From the NCBI RefSeq assembly GCF_005233515.1, contig NZ_QFZZ01000003.1, positions 213,258-277,257 of the forward strand: 64,000 nucleotides of DNA, written 5' to 3'. The stretch comes from Pseudomonas sp. CFBP13508 (lineage in GTDB: Bacteria > Pseudomonadota > Gammaproteobacteria > Pseudomonadales > Pseudomonadaceae). The position numbers and the translations under genes are program-made. How positions within the stretch are numbered: position 1 is the stretch's first letter; each line of letters opens with the position of its first letter. Below, piece by piece: positions 22,475 through 31,294 of the stretch. The notes under the pieces were generated by a model. That model was not told the DNA's origin, ran no database searches, and worked only from the letters and a program-made list of their open reading frames with translations.

Positions 22475-22633
22475 CTAGTTGTGAAGTACTGCGGGCGGTT
22501 GCAGGCACTCGGCATTGTAAGGATCTATCTGGCATTTATGCGCTAGTTCCGAACCATAACCGCCGGGAAAGAATTGCCCGTTGCTACAACCGGGAAGTGC
22601 AATCAGCAACAGTATCAGCGTGAGTGTTTTCAT
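22475..22633 (-). CDS. Small lipoprotein, 52 residues
   Basis: A short reading frame starting MKTLTLILLLIALPGC, a textbook lipoprotein signal with lipobox LPGC (Cys16). A 36-residue mature part follows, with two more cysteines (HKCQI and AECLQ). A GGAG ribosome binding site lies about 8 bases before the ATG. No function is recognised. It is convergent with the lectin gene, with 22 bp between stop codons. Confidence 0.72.
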   Translation of the reverse strand: MKTLTLILLLIALPGCSNGQFFPGGYGSELAHKCQIDPYNAECLQPPAVLHN

Positions 22634-22769
22634 CAGAGAGCTCCAATTTTTCCCAGCATAAAATTGGTCGACGGGCAGCCGCTATCACCTGATTCCGAGC
22701 GTCTTGTGGGAAGCCTCCGGTACGCAGGTCAGCCATGGAACCGGTCCGCGAAGGACACAAACGCAGGGC

Positions 22770-22800
22770 AAAAAAAACGCGACCCGAGGGCCGCGTTTTT
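22770..22800 (-). terminator. Rho-independent terminator of the FAD oxidase gene
   Basis: On the minus strand an ACGCGGCCCTCGGGTCGCGT stem is followed by eight T residues. It begins about 16 bp after the stop codon. Confidence 0.85.
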
Positions 22801-22815
22801 CATATGAACCAAGGT

Positions 22816-24585
22816 TTACTGCGCCTTGGTCTCGGTCGTTGCAGCAGGCTTGGCCGCTGGCTTCTTCGCCGGTTCAGCCTTCTTCGCCGCCGGTTTGGCC
22901 GCCGGCTTTTTCGTGTCGGTTTTTGCCGCCGGTTTCTTCGCCGCTGGCTTGGCCGCTGCTTTCTTTGCCGGCTCGGCTTTCACCGGGGCCGCTGGTTTCG
23001 GTGCTTCCACCGGCGCTGGCGCAGGTGCCGGGGTCGGTGCAGGCGCTGGAGCGGCCGGAGCAGGTGCTGGCTCTGGCGCCTTCACAGGCTCAGGCTTCTT
23101 CTCGTCATCCGAGCCGCCGAACAGGTTGCTGAAGAAGTTGCCCTTCTTCGCCGCCGCCGCACCCGCCGCGCCTGCCGCTGCTGCAGCCGGAACCACTTTG
23201 ACCGGTTCAAAGGACTTGCCTGCCGCCAGATCTTCAACCTGGCTGGCCGCGCGCTGGCCGGTGCGCAGTGCGCCTTCCAGGGTGCCCGGGTACAAGGTGT
23301 CGGTGTGTTCGCCGGCGAACGCTACGCGTTGCAGCGGACGTTCCCACAGGCGCCAGAACTTGCTGATCTGCCCCGGGCCGTAAGCCAGGTAGGCGCCGCC
23401 CATCGACGGGTCAGTGCTGTATCGGCGGATCTCATAACCGGTGAACGAGCCACGGGCCTGTGGATAAAACGCGTGCAGACGGATCAGCACCTGATCGACC
23501 ATCTGCTTGTCGCCGAACGCCTGCATCACACGGGCATTGTCGCCGGACAGGTTGATCACCACGTTGGCGCCACCCTTCAGCGCCGGTTCGATCCAGAGCA
23601 TGCCCAGACCGGTATTGCTGTAGATCTCGCCGGACATGCGCGATTTGCTTTCCCACACTGGCGTCTTGAACTTCAGCATGATCTGGTCGCGCCAGCCGTA
23701 GTTGGTGCCTTTGATCGCTGCCAGATGCTGAGCATCCAGCGCCGGGGTCAGCGAGATCTTGTTCAGCGCGCGCAAAGGCACCGCCAGCACCACATAGTCA
23801 GCCTGATAGCCGACGCTGCCGACTTTGACGGTCACGCCGTCCTTGTCCTGGATGATGGCCGAGACCGGCGAGCTGGTCTTGATGGTCTTGATCTGTTTGA
23901 CGAAGGCCTGGGCCAGCACCTGGCTGCCACCGACCAGACGCGAGGCGCGCAGGTCGCGGTCGGAGACGCCGCGATAGACGCGGTTCTGCTGAGCGAAATA
24001 CAGCAGCGACAGACGCGAAGGTTCGTCGTAGTGGGTACGGATGTCCTGGTTGATCAACTGACGCGCGGTGGCCGGCAGGTTCTGCTTGTCGAGCCAGCTC
24101 GATACGGTGATCTGGTCCAGTGCATGCAGGGTGGCGGTCGCCGCCGGGTTCTGCGGGTCGTCGATCGAGCGCGCCAGATCGTCGAGGGTTTTCTGGTAGC
24201 GCTTGAGCGCATCGGCGGTGGCTGGCTGCTTGGTGGCCAGATCAGCGGCGGAGAAATAATCACCGTCGATCAGATAACCTGGCGTACGCACGAATTCCGG
24301 CGCCGGCGTGGTACCGAGCTTGAACGTCGACACGTACTTGTTCAGTACCGGCTGGGTCTTGTCGTTGCCGATCCACTCGCTGGTGGCCATGCCCGAGCGG
24401 CCGCCCAGACTCGGTTTGGCTTCCAGCAGGGTGACCTGCCAGCCTTTGTTCTGCAGTTCGTAAGCGGCGGTCAGACCCGACAGGCCACCGCCAATCACGA
24501 TTGCGGTTTTATCCTTGGCCAGCGCCGTAACGCTGAACAGCCCCAACATCACCAGCGCACAGGCGCGCAGCCAACCGACAGACAT
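22816..24585 (-). CDS. FAD-dependent amine-oxidase-type protein with Ala/Pro/Lys-rich C-terminal tail
   Basis: A 589-residue protein of the flavin monoamine oxidase/NAD(P)-binding Rossmann group. The N-terminus looks like a Sec signal peptide (residues 1-23, ending ALAK). The FAD dinucleotide motif GGGLSGLTAAYEL follows at about 32, with a GGRSG segment further on, and the C-terminal FAD contact is FAGEHTDTLYPGTLEGAL. Residues about 464-589 are a low-complexity tail: an alanine stretch, NFFSNLFGGSDDE, a Pro-Ala region, then KPAAK/PAKK repeats like those of AlgP or histone-H1-like proteins. Substrate is unknown. A catalytic core with an unstructured, strongly basic end is odd for an exported flavoprotein. 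Confidence 0.85.
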   Translation of the reverse strand: MSVGWLRACALVMLGLFSVTALAKDKTAIVIGGGLSGLTAAYELQNKGWQVTLLEAKPSLGGRSGMATSEWIGNDKTQPVLNKYVSTFKLGTTPAPEFVRTPGYLIDGDYFSAADLATKQPATADALKRYQKTLDDLARSIDDPQNPAATATLHALDQITVSSWLDKQNLPATARQLINQDIRTHYDEPSRLSLLYFAQQNRVYRGVSDRDLRASRLVGGSQVLAQAFVKQIKTIKTSSPVSAIIQDKDGVTVKVGSVGYQADYVVLAVPLRALNKISLTPALDAQHLAAIKGTNYGWRDQIMLKFKTPVWESKSRMSGEIYSNTGLGMLWIEPALKGGANVVINLSGDNARVMQAFGDKQMVDQVLIRLHAFYPQARGSFTGYEIRRYSTDPSMGGAYLAYGPGQISKFWRLWERPLQRVAFAGEHTDTLYPGTLEGALRTGQRAASQVEDLAAGKSFEPVKVVPAAAAAGAAGAAAAKKGNFFSNLFGGSDDEKKPEPVKAPEPAPAPAAPAPAPTPAPAPAPVEAPKPAAPVKAEPAKKAAAKPAAKKPAAKTDTKKPAAKPAAKKAEPAKKPAAKPAATTETKAQ

Positions 24586-24808
24586 TCAGCGAACTCCGGA
24601 AAAACATGTGGGAAAAAGCAGTTTTGCGAGTCAGACGACTCAAAGAACCGCGAAGAATACGTTAGCCATCAAAACGCCGCCAGCGACGTCTATCGGCTCA
24701 GACAAAGTAGCTCAATCGACACAATGGGTTGTTCCCGCGCGATGCATTGCATAGGCTTGCGCGATTGTTCGCCCGCGCCTGACGCGAGCCGCCTCGAGGA
24801 GACTGTAA
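24586..24808. promoter_or_regulatory. Divergent spacer between the FAD oxidase gene and bioA
   Basis: A 223-bp spacer. I looked for a BirA-type palindrome (TTGTAAACC...GGTTTACAA) near bioA and did not find one. No other repeat was seen. Confidence 0.4.
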
Positions 24809-26215
24809 ATGGGCCTGAATAACCAGTGGATGCAACGCGATCTTGCGGTGTTGTGGCATCCCTGCACCCAGATGAAAGACCACGAACAGCTGCCGCTGAT
24901 CCCGATCAAGCGCGGCGAAGGCATCTGGCTCGAAGACTTCGAAGGCAAGCGCTACCTCGACGCAGTCAGTTCCTGGTGGGTCAACGTGTTCGGCCACGCC
25001 AACCCGCGCATCAACCAGCGCATCAAGGATCAGGTCGATCAACTCGAACACGTGATTCTTGCCGGTTTCAGCCATCAGCCGGTGATCGAGCTGTCCGAGC
25101 GTCTGGTGAAGATGACCCCGCAAGGCTTGAACCGGGTGTTCTACGCCGATAACGGCTCGTCCTGCATCGAAGTCGCGCTGAAGATGAGCTTTCACTACTG
25201 GCTGAATCGCGGCCAGCCGAACAAGAAGCGCTTCGTCACCCTGACCAACAGCTACCACGGCGAAACCATGGCAGCGATGGCGGTCGGCGATGTGCCGCTG
25301 TTCACCGAGACCTACAAAGCCCTGTTGATGGACACCATCAAAGTGCCGAGCCCGGATTGCTATCTGCGCCCGCAAGGCATGAGCTGGGAGGAACACTCGC
25401 GCAACATGTTCGCCGCCATGGAACAGACGCTGGCGGAAAATCATGACAGCGTCGCGGCAGTGATCGTCGAGCCGTTGATTCAGGGCGCCGGCGGCATGCG
25501 CATGTATCACCCGGTGTACCTCAAGCTGTTGCGCGAGGCCTGCGACCGCTACGGCGTGCACCTGATCCACGACGAAATCGCCGTCGGCTTCGGCCGCACC
25601 GGGACGATGTTCGCCTGCGAACAGGCCGGCATCCGCCCGGACTTCCTTTGCCTGTCCAAAGCCCTCACCGGCGGCTATCTGCCGCTGGCGGCGTGCCTGA
25701 CCACCGACGAGGTCTACAGCGCCTTCTACGACGACTACCCGACCCTGCGCGCCTTCCTGCATTCGCACAGCTACACCGGCAACCCGCTGGCCTGCGCTGC
25801 GGCACTGGCGACCCTGGATATCTTCGAGCAGGACAACGTCATCGAGAACAACCAGGCGCTGGCTCAGCGCATGGCCTCGGCGACCGCGCATCTGGTCGAT
25901 CACCCGAACGTCTCCGAAGTGCGCCAGACCGGCATGGTCCTGGCCATCGAGATGGTCAAGGATAAAGCCAGCAAAGAGGCCTACCCTTGGCAGGAGCGTC
26001 GTGGCTTGAAGGTGTTCCAGCATGCGCTGGAACGTGGTGCGTTGTTGCGGCCGCTGGGCAGCGTGGTGTATTTCCTGCCGCCGTATGTAATCACCCCGGA
26101 GCAGATCGACTTCTTGGCCGAAGTGGCCAGTGAAGGTATTGATATTGCTACGCGTGACAGCGTCAGCGTGGCGGTGCCGAAAGACTTCCATCCGGGATTC
26201 CGCGACCCGGGTTGA
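24809..26215 (+). CDS. bioA: Adenosylmethionine-8-amino-7-oxononanoate aminotransferase
   Basis: Biotin synthesis step that transfers the amino group of SAM to 8-amino-7-oxononanoate, giving 7,8-diaminononanoate; PLP-dependent, cytoplasmic. The 468 residues show class III aminotransferase features: SSWWVNVFGH near residue 51, SYHGET near 149, the HDEIAVGFGRTGTMF cofactor region and the Schiff-base lysine in LSKALTGGYLPLA. The ATG at 24809 has a GAGGAG site 8 bases upstream. rsmE follows, after a REP pair, as a separate or loosely linked gene. Other bio genes are not in the window. Confidence 0.96.
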   Translation: MGLNNQWMQRDLAVLWHPCTQMKDHEQLPLIPIKRGEGIWLEDFEGKRYLDAVSSWWVNVFGHANPRINQRIKDQVDQLEHVILAGFSHQPVIELSERLVKMTPQGLNRVFYADNGSSCIEVALKMSFHYWLNRGQPNKKRFVTLTNSYHGETMAAMAVGDVPLFTETYKALLMDTIKVPSPDCYLRPQGMSWEEHSRNMFAAMEQTLAENHDSVAAVIVEPLIQGAGGMRMYHPVYLKLLREACDRYGVHLIHDEIAVGFGRTGTMFACEQAGIRPDFLCLSKALTGGYLPLAACLTTDEVYSAFYDDYPTLRAFLHSHSYTGNPLACAAALATLDIFEQDNVIENNQALAQRMASATAHLVDHPNVSEVRQTGMVLAIEMVKDKASKEAYPWQERRGLKVFQHALERGALLRPLGSVVYFLPPYVITPEQIDFLAEVASEGIDIATRDSVSVAVPKDFHPGFRDPG

Positions 26216-26250
26216 TTCGCCTTGCTTGAGATTTGCGGTGGCTGGACTAC

Positions 26251-26319
26251 CGCTTTCGCGAGCAGGCTCGCTCCCACAGGGGAATGCATTTCAAGTGTGG
26301 GAGCGAGCCTGCTCGCGAA
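26251..26319. repeat. REP pair (family 1) between bioA and rsmE
   Basis: Two inverted GTGGGAGCGAGC palindromes with a centre of about 18 bases, within the bioA-rsmE spacer. Confidence 0.9.
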
Positions 26320-26367
26320 TGAAGTCGACACCGATCCAACTGATTCATATCTTTCCAGAGACCCGAA

Positions 26368-27087
26368 ATGAGACTGTCCCGCTTCTTTATCGACGCCCCG
26401 CTGAGCACTGGCGAACACGAACTGCCAGAAGCCCAGGCGCATTACATCAGCCGCGTGTTGCGCATGGCCGAAGGCGATGCGGTGCAATTGTTCGACGGTT
26501 CCGGCCATGAGTTTCGCGGGTCGTTGGTGGACGTCGGCAAGAAACGCGTGGTCGTGCAGCTCGACGAGCAATTCGCCGGGCAAATCGAGTCGCCGCTGCA
26601 GATCCACCTCGGCCAGGGCCTGTCGCGGGGCGAGCGCATGGACTGGGCTATTCAAAAAGCCACTGAACTGGGCGTGACGCAAATCACTCCGATCTTCAGC
26701 GAGCGCTGCGAAGTGCGGCTCAAGGACGAACGCGCCGACAAGCGCTTGCTGCACTGGCGCCAAGTGGCGATCAGTGCCTGCGAACAGTGTGGGCGTTCAC
26801 GGGTGCCGGTGATTCATCCGCCGGTGTTGCTGGCAGACTGGCTCAAGCAGACCGAAGCCGAATTGAAACTGGTGCTGCACCCGGTCGCAGAACCGCTGGT
26901 GAGTCATGCCAAACCGGAGACGCTGGCGTTCCTGATCGGGCCTGAGGGTGGCTTGACGGATGGCGAAGTCGAGTTAGCCAAAGGCAATGGCTTCCACGCC
27001 GCCCGCCTCGGCCCACGGGTGCTGCGCACCGAGACTGCGCCGGTGGTGGCGCTGGCGGTAGCCCAGCAACTTTGGGGTGACTTCTAA
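26368..27087 (+). CDS. rsmE: 16S rRNA (uracil-1498-N3)-methyltransferase
   Basis: Methylates N3 of U1498 in helix 44 of 16S rRNA, using SAM. The 239-residue SPOUT-family protein has an N-terminal PUA-like domain starting MRLSRFFID. The C-terminal knotted domain carries the conserved SERCEVR, IGPEGGLTDGEVELA and LGPRVLRTETAPVVAL segments. The order bioA-rsmE is as in other pseudomonads. Confidence 0.97.
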   Translation: MRLSRFFIDAPLSTGEHELPEAQAHYISRVLRMAEGDAVQLFDGSGHEFRGSLVDVGKKRVVVQLDEQFAGQIESPLQIHLGQGLSRGERMDWAIQKATELGVTQITPIFSERCEVRLKDERADKRLLHWRQVAISACEQCGRSRVPVIHPPVLLADWLKQTEAELKLVLHPVAEPLVSHAKPETLAFLIGPEGGLTDGEVELAKGNGFHAARLGPRVLRTETAPVVALAVAQQLWGDF

Positions 27088-27090
27088 GGC

Positions 27091-27252
27091 CCCTTCGCGA
27101 GCAGGCTCGCTCCCACATTGGATCTAGGGTGTTCACAACACCAGAGTTCACTGAAGATTTATTGTGGGAGCGAGCCTGCTCGCGAAAGCGGTGTTTCATT
27201 CAACGAAGGTGTTGGCTGACCTGACGCCTTCGCGAGCAGGCTCGCTCCCACA
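27091..27252. repeat. Cluster of three REP elements (family 1)
   Basis: Copies lie at 27091-27118 (inverted), 27162-27187 (direct) and 27226-27252 (inverted), between the convergent rsmE and TrhA-family genes. The alternating orientation is that of REP pairs plus one extra copy. Confidence 0.9.
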
Positions 27253-27262
27253 GGGATTGCAT

Positions 27263-27880
27263 TTACAGGACATAAAACAGAATCGCGACAAAATGCAGCA
27301 AGCTCCCGGCAATCACGAACAGGTGCCAGATGCCATGGGCATGCCGCAGGCGGTGATCGAGGGCAAAAAAGATAATCCCCACCGTATACAAAACCCCGCC
27401 CGATGCCAGCCAGGCAAACCCCGCTGTGCCCAGTGCGGCAATCAGCGGCTTGACCGCGACCAGTACGATCCAGCCCATCACCGCGTAAATCACGATCGAC
27501 AGAATCCGCGCCTCGGAGCGCGGTTTGATCTCTTGCAGGATGCCGATCAGCGCCAGCCCCCAGACAATCCCGAACAGCGTCCAGCCCCACGGCCCGCGTA
27601 ACGTCACCAGGCAGAACGGCGTGTAGCTGCCGGCGATCAGCAGGTAGATCGAGAAATGGTCGACCTTCTTCATGATCGCTTTCTTGCGCCCGCGCACGCT
27701 GTGGTACACGGTCGAGGCGCTGTAGAGCACCAGCAAAGTGAAGGCGTAGATCGCCACGCTGACGATCTTCCATGGACTGCCGTCGAGGCTGGCAATCACC
27801 AGCATCCATACGCCGCCGATAAACGCGGCGATGGCTCCGACCAGATGGGTCCAGGCGTTGAGTTTTTCCCCGTGATACAT
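27263..27880 (-). CDS. TrhA/hemolysin III family membrane protein
   Basis: A 205-residue inner-membrane protein with seven hydrophobic segments, of the hemolysin III/YqfA group related to eukaryotic PAQR receptors. Conserved histidines appear in STVYHS, DHFSIYLL and the C-terminal ALDHRLRHAHGIWHLFVI. In E. coli the relative is linked to membrane energetics and unsaturated fatty-acid balance; cytolysis is not established for most members. Two ATGs are possible (27889 and 27880). I choose 27880 because the GAGG site is 10 bases from it and only one base from the other. Confidence 0.88.
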   Translation of the reverse strand: MYHGEKLNAWTHLVGAIAAFIGGVWMLVIASLDGSPWKIVSVAIYAFTLLVLYSASTVYHSVRGRKKAIMKKVDHFSIYLLIAGSYTPFCLVTLRGPWGWTLFGIVWGLALIGILQEIKPRSEARILSIVIYAVMGWIVLVAVKPLIAALGTAGFAWLASGGVLYTVGIIFFALDHRLRHAHGIWHLFVIAGSLLHFVAILFYVL

Positions 27881-28021
27881 GTGTCGCATACCTCGTAGTC
27901 ACTACCGCAAGCGCGCAAGGCTCGGGCCTTGAGCGTAAAAGCGCAATGTTTCTGTTCAACCTCGCCTGCGCGGCACGCGGGAATTGGGCACAATCGGCCG
28001 ATACCAAAAAGAGTCCGCGCC

Positions 28022-28942
28022 ATGCTGATCGACGAAGAATTGACCCTGAAAAAACTCGAGGTGTTCCTCGCCTTCATGCGCACCGGCAACCTCGCCCGCG
28101 CCGCCGCCGAATTGCAGACCAGCAACGTCAGCGTGCACCGCGCCATTCACTCTTTGGAAAACGCCCTGCGCTGCCCGCTGTTCAAACACGAAGGGCGCAA
28201 TCTGACGCCACTGGAAAGCGCCTATGTGCTGGAAGAACGTGCGCAGAAGCTGATCAACGACGTCGTCGACAGCGTGCGCCTGACCCGCGAAGCCGCCGGG
28301 TTCTCCGCCGAGCGTTTCAAGCTCGGCTCGCTGTATTCGCTGACGGTGAAGACCGTGCCGCAGCTGATCATGGGCCTGAAGATCCGCCGCAGCGAACTCA
28401 ACATCGACCTGATCCTCGGCTCGAACATCGACCTGCTCTACAAGCTGAAAAACATGGAAGTCGACGCGATTCTGGTGTCGCTGGACGACAGCATCAACGA
28501 TCCGGATTGCGAGCAGATTGCGCTGTTTTCCGACGACATCTTCCTCGCCACCCCGGCCGATTCAAAATTCGCTCAGCGCAGTGAAGTCGATCTGGCGGAA
28601 GTGCGCGATGAAACCTTCATCACCCTGACCCAGGGCTTCGCCACGCATCAGGACGGTGTGCGGGTGTTCAAGCAAGCGGGATTCGAGCCGAAGGTGGCGA
28701 TGCAGGTTAATGACATCTTCACCCTGCTGAGCATGGTCAGCTCAGGGGTGGGCTACGCCTTGTTGCCGGGGCGGATTGCGGCGGTGTACGAGAATCGGGT
28801 GAAGCTCATCCCGTTGCAGGAGAAGTACCGCTTGCAGCAGCACATTGGCGTGGTGTTTCTCAAGGCCAAGGAGCGCGATCCGAATCTGCTGGCGTTGCTG
28901 GCGGAGTGTCGGATGTATGCCAATCGGCAGGCTGGGGTTTAG
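28022..28942 (+). CDS. mdcR: LysR-family regulator, probably of the malonate operon (MdcR)
   Basis: A 306-residue LysR-type regulator: winged helix-turn-helix in residues 10-70 (TGNLARAAAELQTSNVSVHRAIHSLE) and a substrate-binding domain from about 95. It stands convergent to the 3' end of the mdc-mad operon, the place where mdcR lies in several pseudomonads, and it resembles the malonate regulators. A perfect LysR-style palindrome upstream of mdcA (36438-36452) is its likely target. The effector is presumably malonate or malonyl-CoA, inferred from context. The ATG at 28022 follows a purine-poor leader, so the start is fairly but not fully secure. Confidence 0.82.
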   Translation: MLIDEELTLKKLEVFLAFMRTGNLARAAAELQTSNVSVHRAIHSLENALRCPLFKHEGRNLTPLESAYVLEERAQKLINDVVDSVRLTREAAGFSAERFKLGSLYSLTVKTVPQLIMGLKIRRSELNIDLILGSNIDLLYKLKNMEVDAILVSLDDSINDPDCEQIALFSDDIFLATPADSKFAQRSEVDLAEVRDETFITLTQGFATHQDGVRVFKQAGFEPKVAMQVNDIFTLLSMVSSGVGYALLPGRIAAVYENRVKLIPLQEKYRLQQHIGVVFLKAKERDPNLLALLAECRMYANRQAGV

Positions 28943-28966
28943 ATCAAGATCAAAAATCAAGAGCTA

Positions 28967-29127
28967 CCCCCTCACCCCAGCCCTCTCCCCCAAGGGGGCG
29001 AGGGGGAAGGGAGCAGATCGGGGAATGTTCAAAACTTGAGTTCGACTCGATATCTCAGGTCGGCGTATCTCGAACATCCAACGCGGTCAGTCCCCTCTCC
29101 CTCCGGGAGAGGGCTAGGGTGAGGGGC
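28967..29127. repeat. Copy B of the CCCTCACCC...GGGTGAGGGG element
   Basis: A divergent copy of about 161 bp. Both ends are conserved (CCCCTCACCCCAGCCCTCTCC and GGAGAGGGCTAGGGTGAGGGG); the interior differs from copies A and D. It fills the space between the convergent mdcR and madM genes. Confidence 0.78.
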
Positions 29128-29143
29128 TTTTGGGGGTGACTAG

Positions 29144-29908
29144 CTAGCCCATCAACCCGCGCATCGCCAGAAACAACAGCGAAGGCCCCAGCAGACACCC
29201 AAGCGCGGTGTAGAACGCCGCCGTCAGGCAACCATATGGCACCAGCTTCGGATCGGTGGCCGCCAGGCCGCCGGCAACGCCGCTGGAGGTGCCCATCAAA
29301 CCACCGAAAATCACCGCGCTGCGCGGGTTGTTCAGGCCGATCATCGGTGCCACGAACGGTGTCATCACCATCACCAGAATCGCCTTGATCAGCCCCGCCG
29401 CAATCGACAGCGCCATCACCTCGGAACTGGCACCAATCGCCGCCCCCGTAACCGGGCCGACAATGTAGGTCACCGCACCCGCGCCAATGGTAGTCAGGCT
29501 TACCGCATCGGTGTAGCCGAACGCCATCGCCACGCCGACTCCGGCGACGAACGAGGTGCCAACGCCGACAAACAGCGCCAGCACACCGACGAGTCCGGCG
29601 CGTTTGAGTTCATCGACGCTGACGCCAAATGCCGTCGCCACAATCGCGAAATCCCGCAGCATCGCACCGCCGAGCAGGCCGATGCCGGACAGCAGGGGAA
29701 TATCCACCACGCCTTTTTGCCCACCGGTGAGTGCGCCGCCGATATACGACAGCACCAGCCCGAGCAGAATCGCAATCGCTGAACCGTGCAAACGGCCCTT
29801 GGTGAAGGTGTTGGACATCCAGTAGGACACCCACATGGTCAGGCCGACAATCAAAAAGCCGCTGATCAGACCGTAGCCGGTGATCACTTTCATCATTGAT
29901 TCGTACAT
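29144..29908 (-). CDS. madM: Malonate transporter subunit MadM
   Basis: A 254-residue inner-membrane protein with about eight to nine hydrophobic segments, the large subunit of the two-part MadLM malonate carrier (Na+-coupled in Malonomonas). Small-residue-rich segments such as LLSGIGLLGGAMLRDF and GGLMGTSSGVAGGLAATDP are typical. It is the last gene of the operon, 5 bp after madL. Confidence 0.93.
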   Translation of the reverse strand: MYESMMKVITGYGLISGFLIVGLTMWVSYWMSNTFTKGRLHGSAIAILLGLVLSYIGGALTGGQKGVVDIPLLSGIGLLGGAMLRDFAIVATAFGVSVDELKRAGLVGVLALFVGVGTSFVAGVGVAMAFGYTDAVSLTTIGAGAVTYIVGPVTGAAIGASSEVMALSIAAGLIKAILVMVMTPFVAPMIGLNNPRSAVIFGGLMGTSSGVAGGLAATDPKLVPYGCLTAAFYTALGCLLGPSLLFLAMRGLMG

Positions 29909-29913
29909 GGCGA

Positions 29914-30306
29914 TTACCCCGCAGTCTTGGCAGGAGCAATCGGCGTCTCTTGCTTGTTGCCCATGCGTGTCAGCACCGGCACCAAGGCAAACGCGATCAC
30001 TACGGCGAGGGTGCCGGCAAGAATCGCCATCGGCCCGCCTTTCAGCGCACCGTAGACATTCTGCTGCGCGGCCATGGCGACCACGATGGGAATGTAGATC
30101 GCACTCCAGAACTCCACGCCCTGCTCAGTCTTGCCCTTGAGCCAGCCGCTCTTGTAGAGATAGCTGCCCAGGCCGATCAACAGCAGCATCGCAATACCGA
30201 CACCGCCGACGTTGGCCGGCACGCCGATCAGCTTGCCGAGCAGTTCACCGACCCAGATACCGACCAGCGTGCAGAAGGCGAGAAACGCCACACCGTAAAT
30301 AATCAT
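29914..30306 (-). CDS. madL: Malonate transporter subunit MadL
   Basis: A 130-residue protein with four hydrophobic segments, the small partner of MadM in malonate uptake. It starts at the ATG at 30306 (MIIYGVAFLAF). The in-frame extension upstream is the mdcH-madL spacer of 67 bp. The C-terminal 20 residues are polar and should face the cytoplasm. Confidence 0.92.
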   Translation of the reverse strand: MIIYGVAFLAFCTLVGIWVGELLGKLIGVPANVGGVGIAMLLLIGLGSYLYKSGWLKGKTEQGVEFWSAIYIPIVVAMAAQQNVYGALKGGPMAILAGTLAVVIAFALVPVLTRMGNKQETPIAPAKTAG

Positions 30307-30373
30307 TGTTGTAGTCCTCAAAGTGCATCGTCGAATGTTGTTTTTGTTGTTCGAAGCTTGAGTCGCGGCGGTT

Positions 30374-31294
30374 TTAGAGTTGGCGGCCACCCTCCTCGCG
30401 CAACAGCGCTTGCAGGGTATCGAGGCGGGCACTGTCGAAGGCAGTGACGGTGCCCTGCTCGAACACCCGGCGCGCCAGCCCGGTCAGCACCGCACCGGGC
30501 GGCAGTTCGATCTGTAGACGCACGCCGCGCTCGTAGGCGCTTTGCACGGTGCCGCGCCAATCCACCACGCGGCACATGTTGAAAGCGAGGTCATCGCGCA
30601 GCGCTTCGACTTTGGCAACAGGCCTTGCGCGGCTGCCGCTCAGATAAGCGATCTTCGGGTTCTTCAGTTCAACCTTGGCGAAGGCGTCGGCAAGCGCCTG
30701 CGCCGGTTTTTCCAGCAACGGGCAATGCGACGGCACGCTCACCGCCAGCCGCTTCGCCACTCCGGCGCCGCGACTGCGCGCCAGTTCGGCCACCGCGTGC
30801 ATGGCCTTGTTGCTGCCGGCGATGACCACTTGGTTATCCGCGTTGATATTGGCCAGATACACCGGCGCATCTTCGCTGTGCACTTGCGCCAGCAGGGTTT
30901 CGACGGTGGATAACTGCAAGCCGATGATCGCGGTCATGCCGTAGCCCTGTGGATAAGCCTGCTGCATCAGCTCACCGCGCAGGCTGACCAGATGCAGCGC
31001 ATCGCTGAAACTCAAGGCTCGCGCCACCACTGCTGCCGGGTAGGCGCCGATGGACAGGCCGGCGACGTAATCCGCAGTCAGTCCATCCTGCAACAACTGC
31101 CGCGAAGCAGCGACACCGGCGATCAGCAGGCACAGCTGCACCGCTCGTGTCGTGCGCAATGCCTCGGCTGAATCAAGCTGCAAAACATCCTCGCCGAGTA
31201 CATCACTGGCCTCGGCCAGCGTTTCCCTTGGCAAACGCTGGAGCATGCCCGCTTGCTGCGCGCCCTGGCCGGGAAACACCAACAGGCTGCTCAC
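30374..31294 (-). CDS. mdcH: Malonate decarboxylase malonyl-CoA/acyl-carrier transacylase (epsilon)
   Basis: Loads malonyl from malonyl-CoA onto the carrier protein MdcC, priming the decarboxylase with its first thioester. The 306-residue FabD-like protein shows FPGQGAQQAG at residue 7, the nucleophile elbow GLSIGAYPAA and the catalytic-His region SVPSHCPLL. It starts with GTG at 31294, overlapping the mdcG stop codon as GTGA, so translation is probably coupled. Confidence 0.94.
   Translation of the reverse strand: MSSLLVFPGQGAQQAGMLQRLPRETLAEASDVLGEDVLQLDSAEALRTTRAVQLCLLIAGVAASRQLLQDGLTADYVAGLSIGAYPAAVVARALSFSDALHLVSLRGELMQQAYPQGYGMTAIIGLQLSTVETLLAQVHSEDAPVYLANINADNQVVIAGSNKAMHAVAELARSRGAGVAKRLAVSVPSHCPLLEKPAQALADAFAKVELKNPKIAYLSGSRARPVAKVEALRDDLAFNMCRVVDWRGTVQSAYERGVRLQIELPPGAVLTGLARRVFEQGTVTAFDSARLDTLQALLREEGGRQL

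Noticed and set aside
24586..24808. BirA operator before bioA
   Set aside because: I looked for the usual palindrome and found no match, so no BirA control is claimed.
22735..24822. 695-codon open frame on the plus strand
   Set aside because: It is the antisense of the FAD oxidase gene and its repetitive tail. It covers that gene's terminator and has no protein features.
27091..27252. Three REP copies as a mobile insertion sequence
   Set aside because: No transposase gene and no terminal repeats beyond the REP palindromes themselves.
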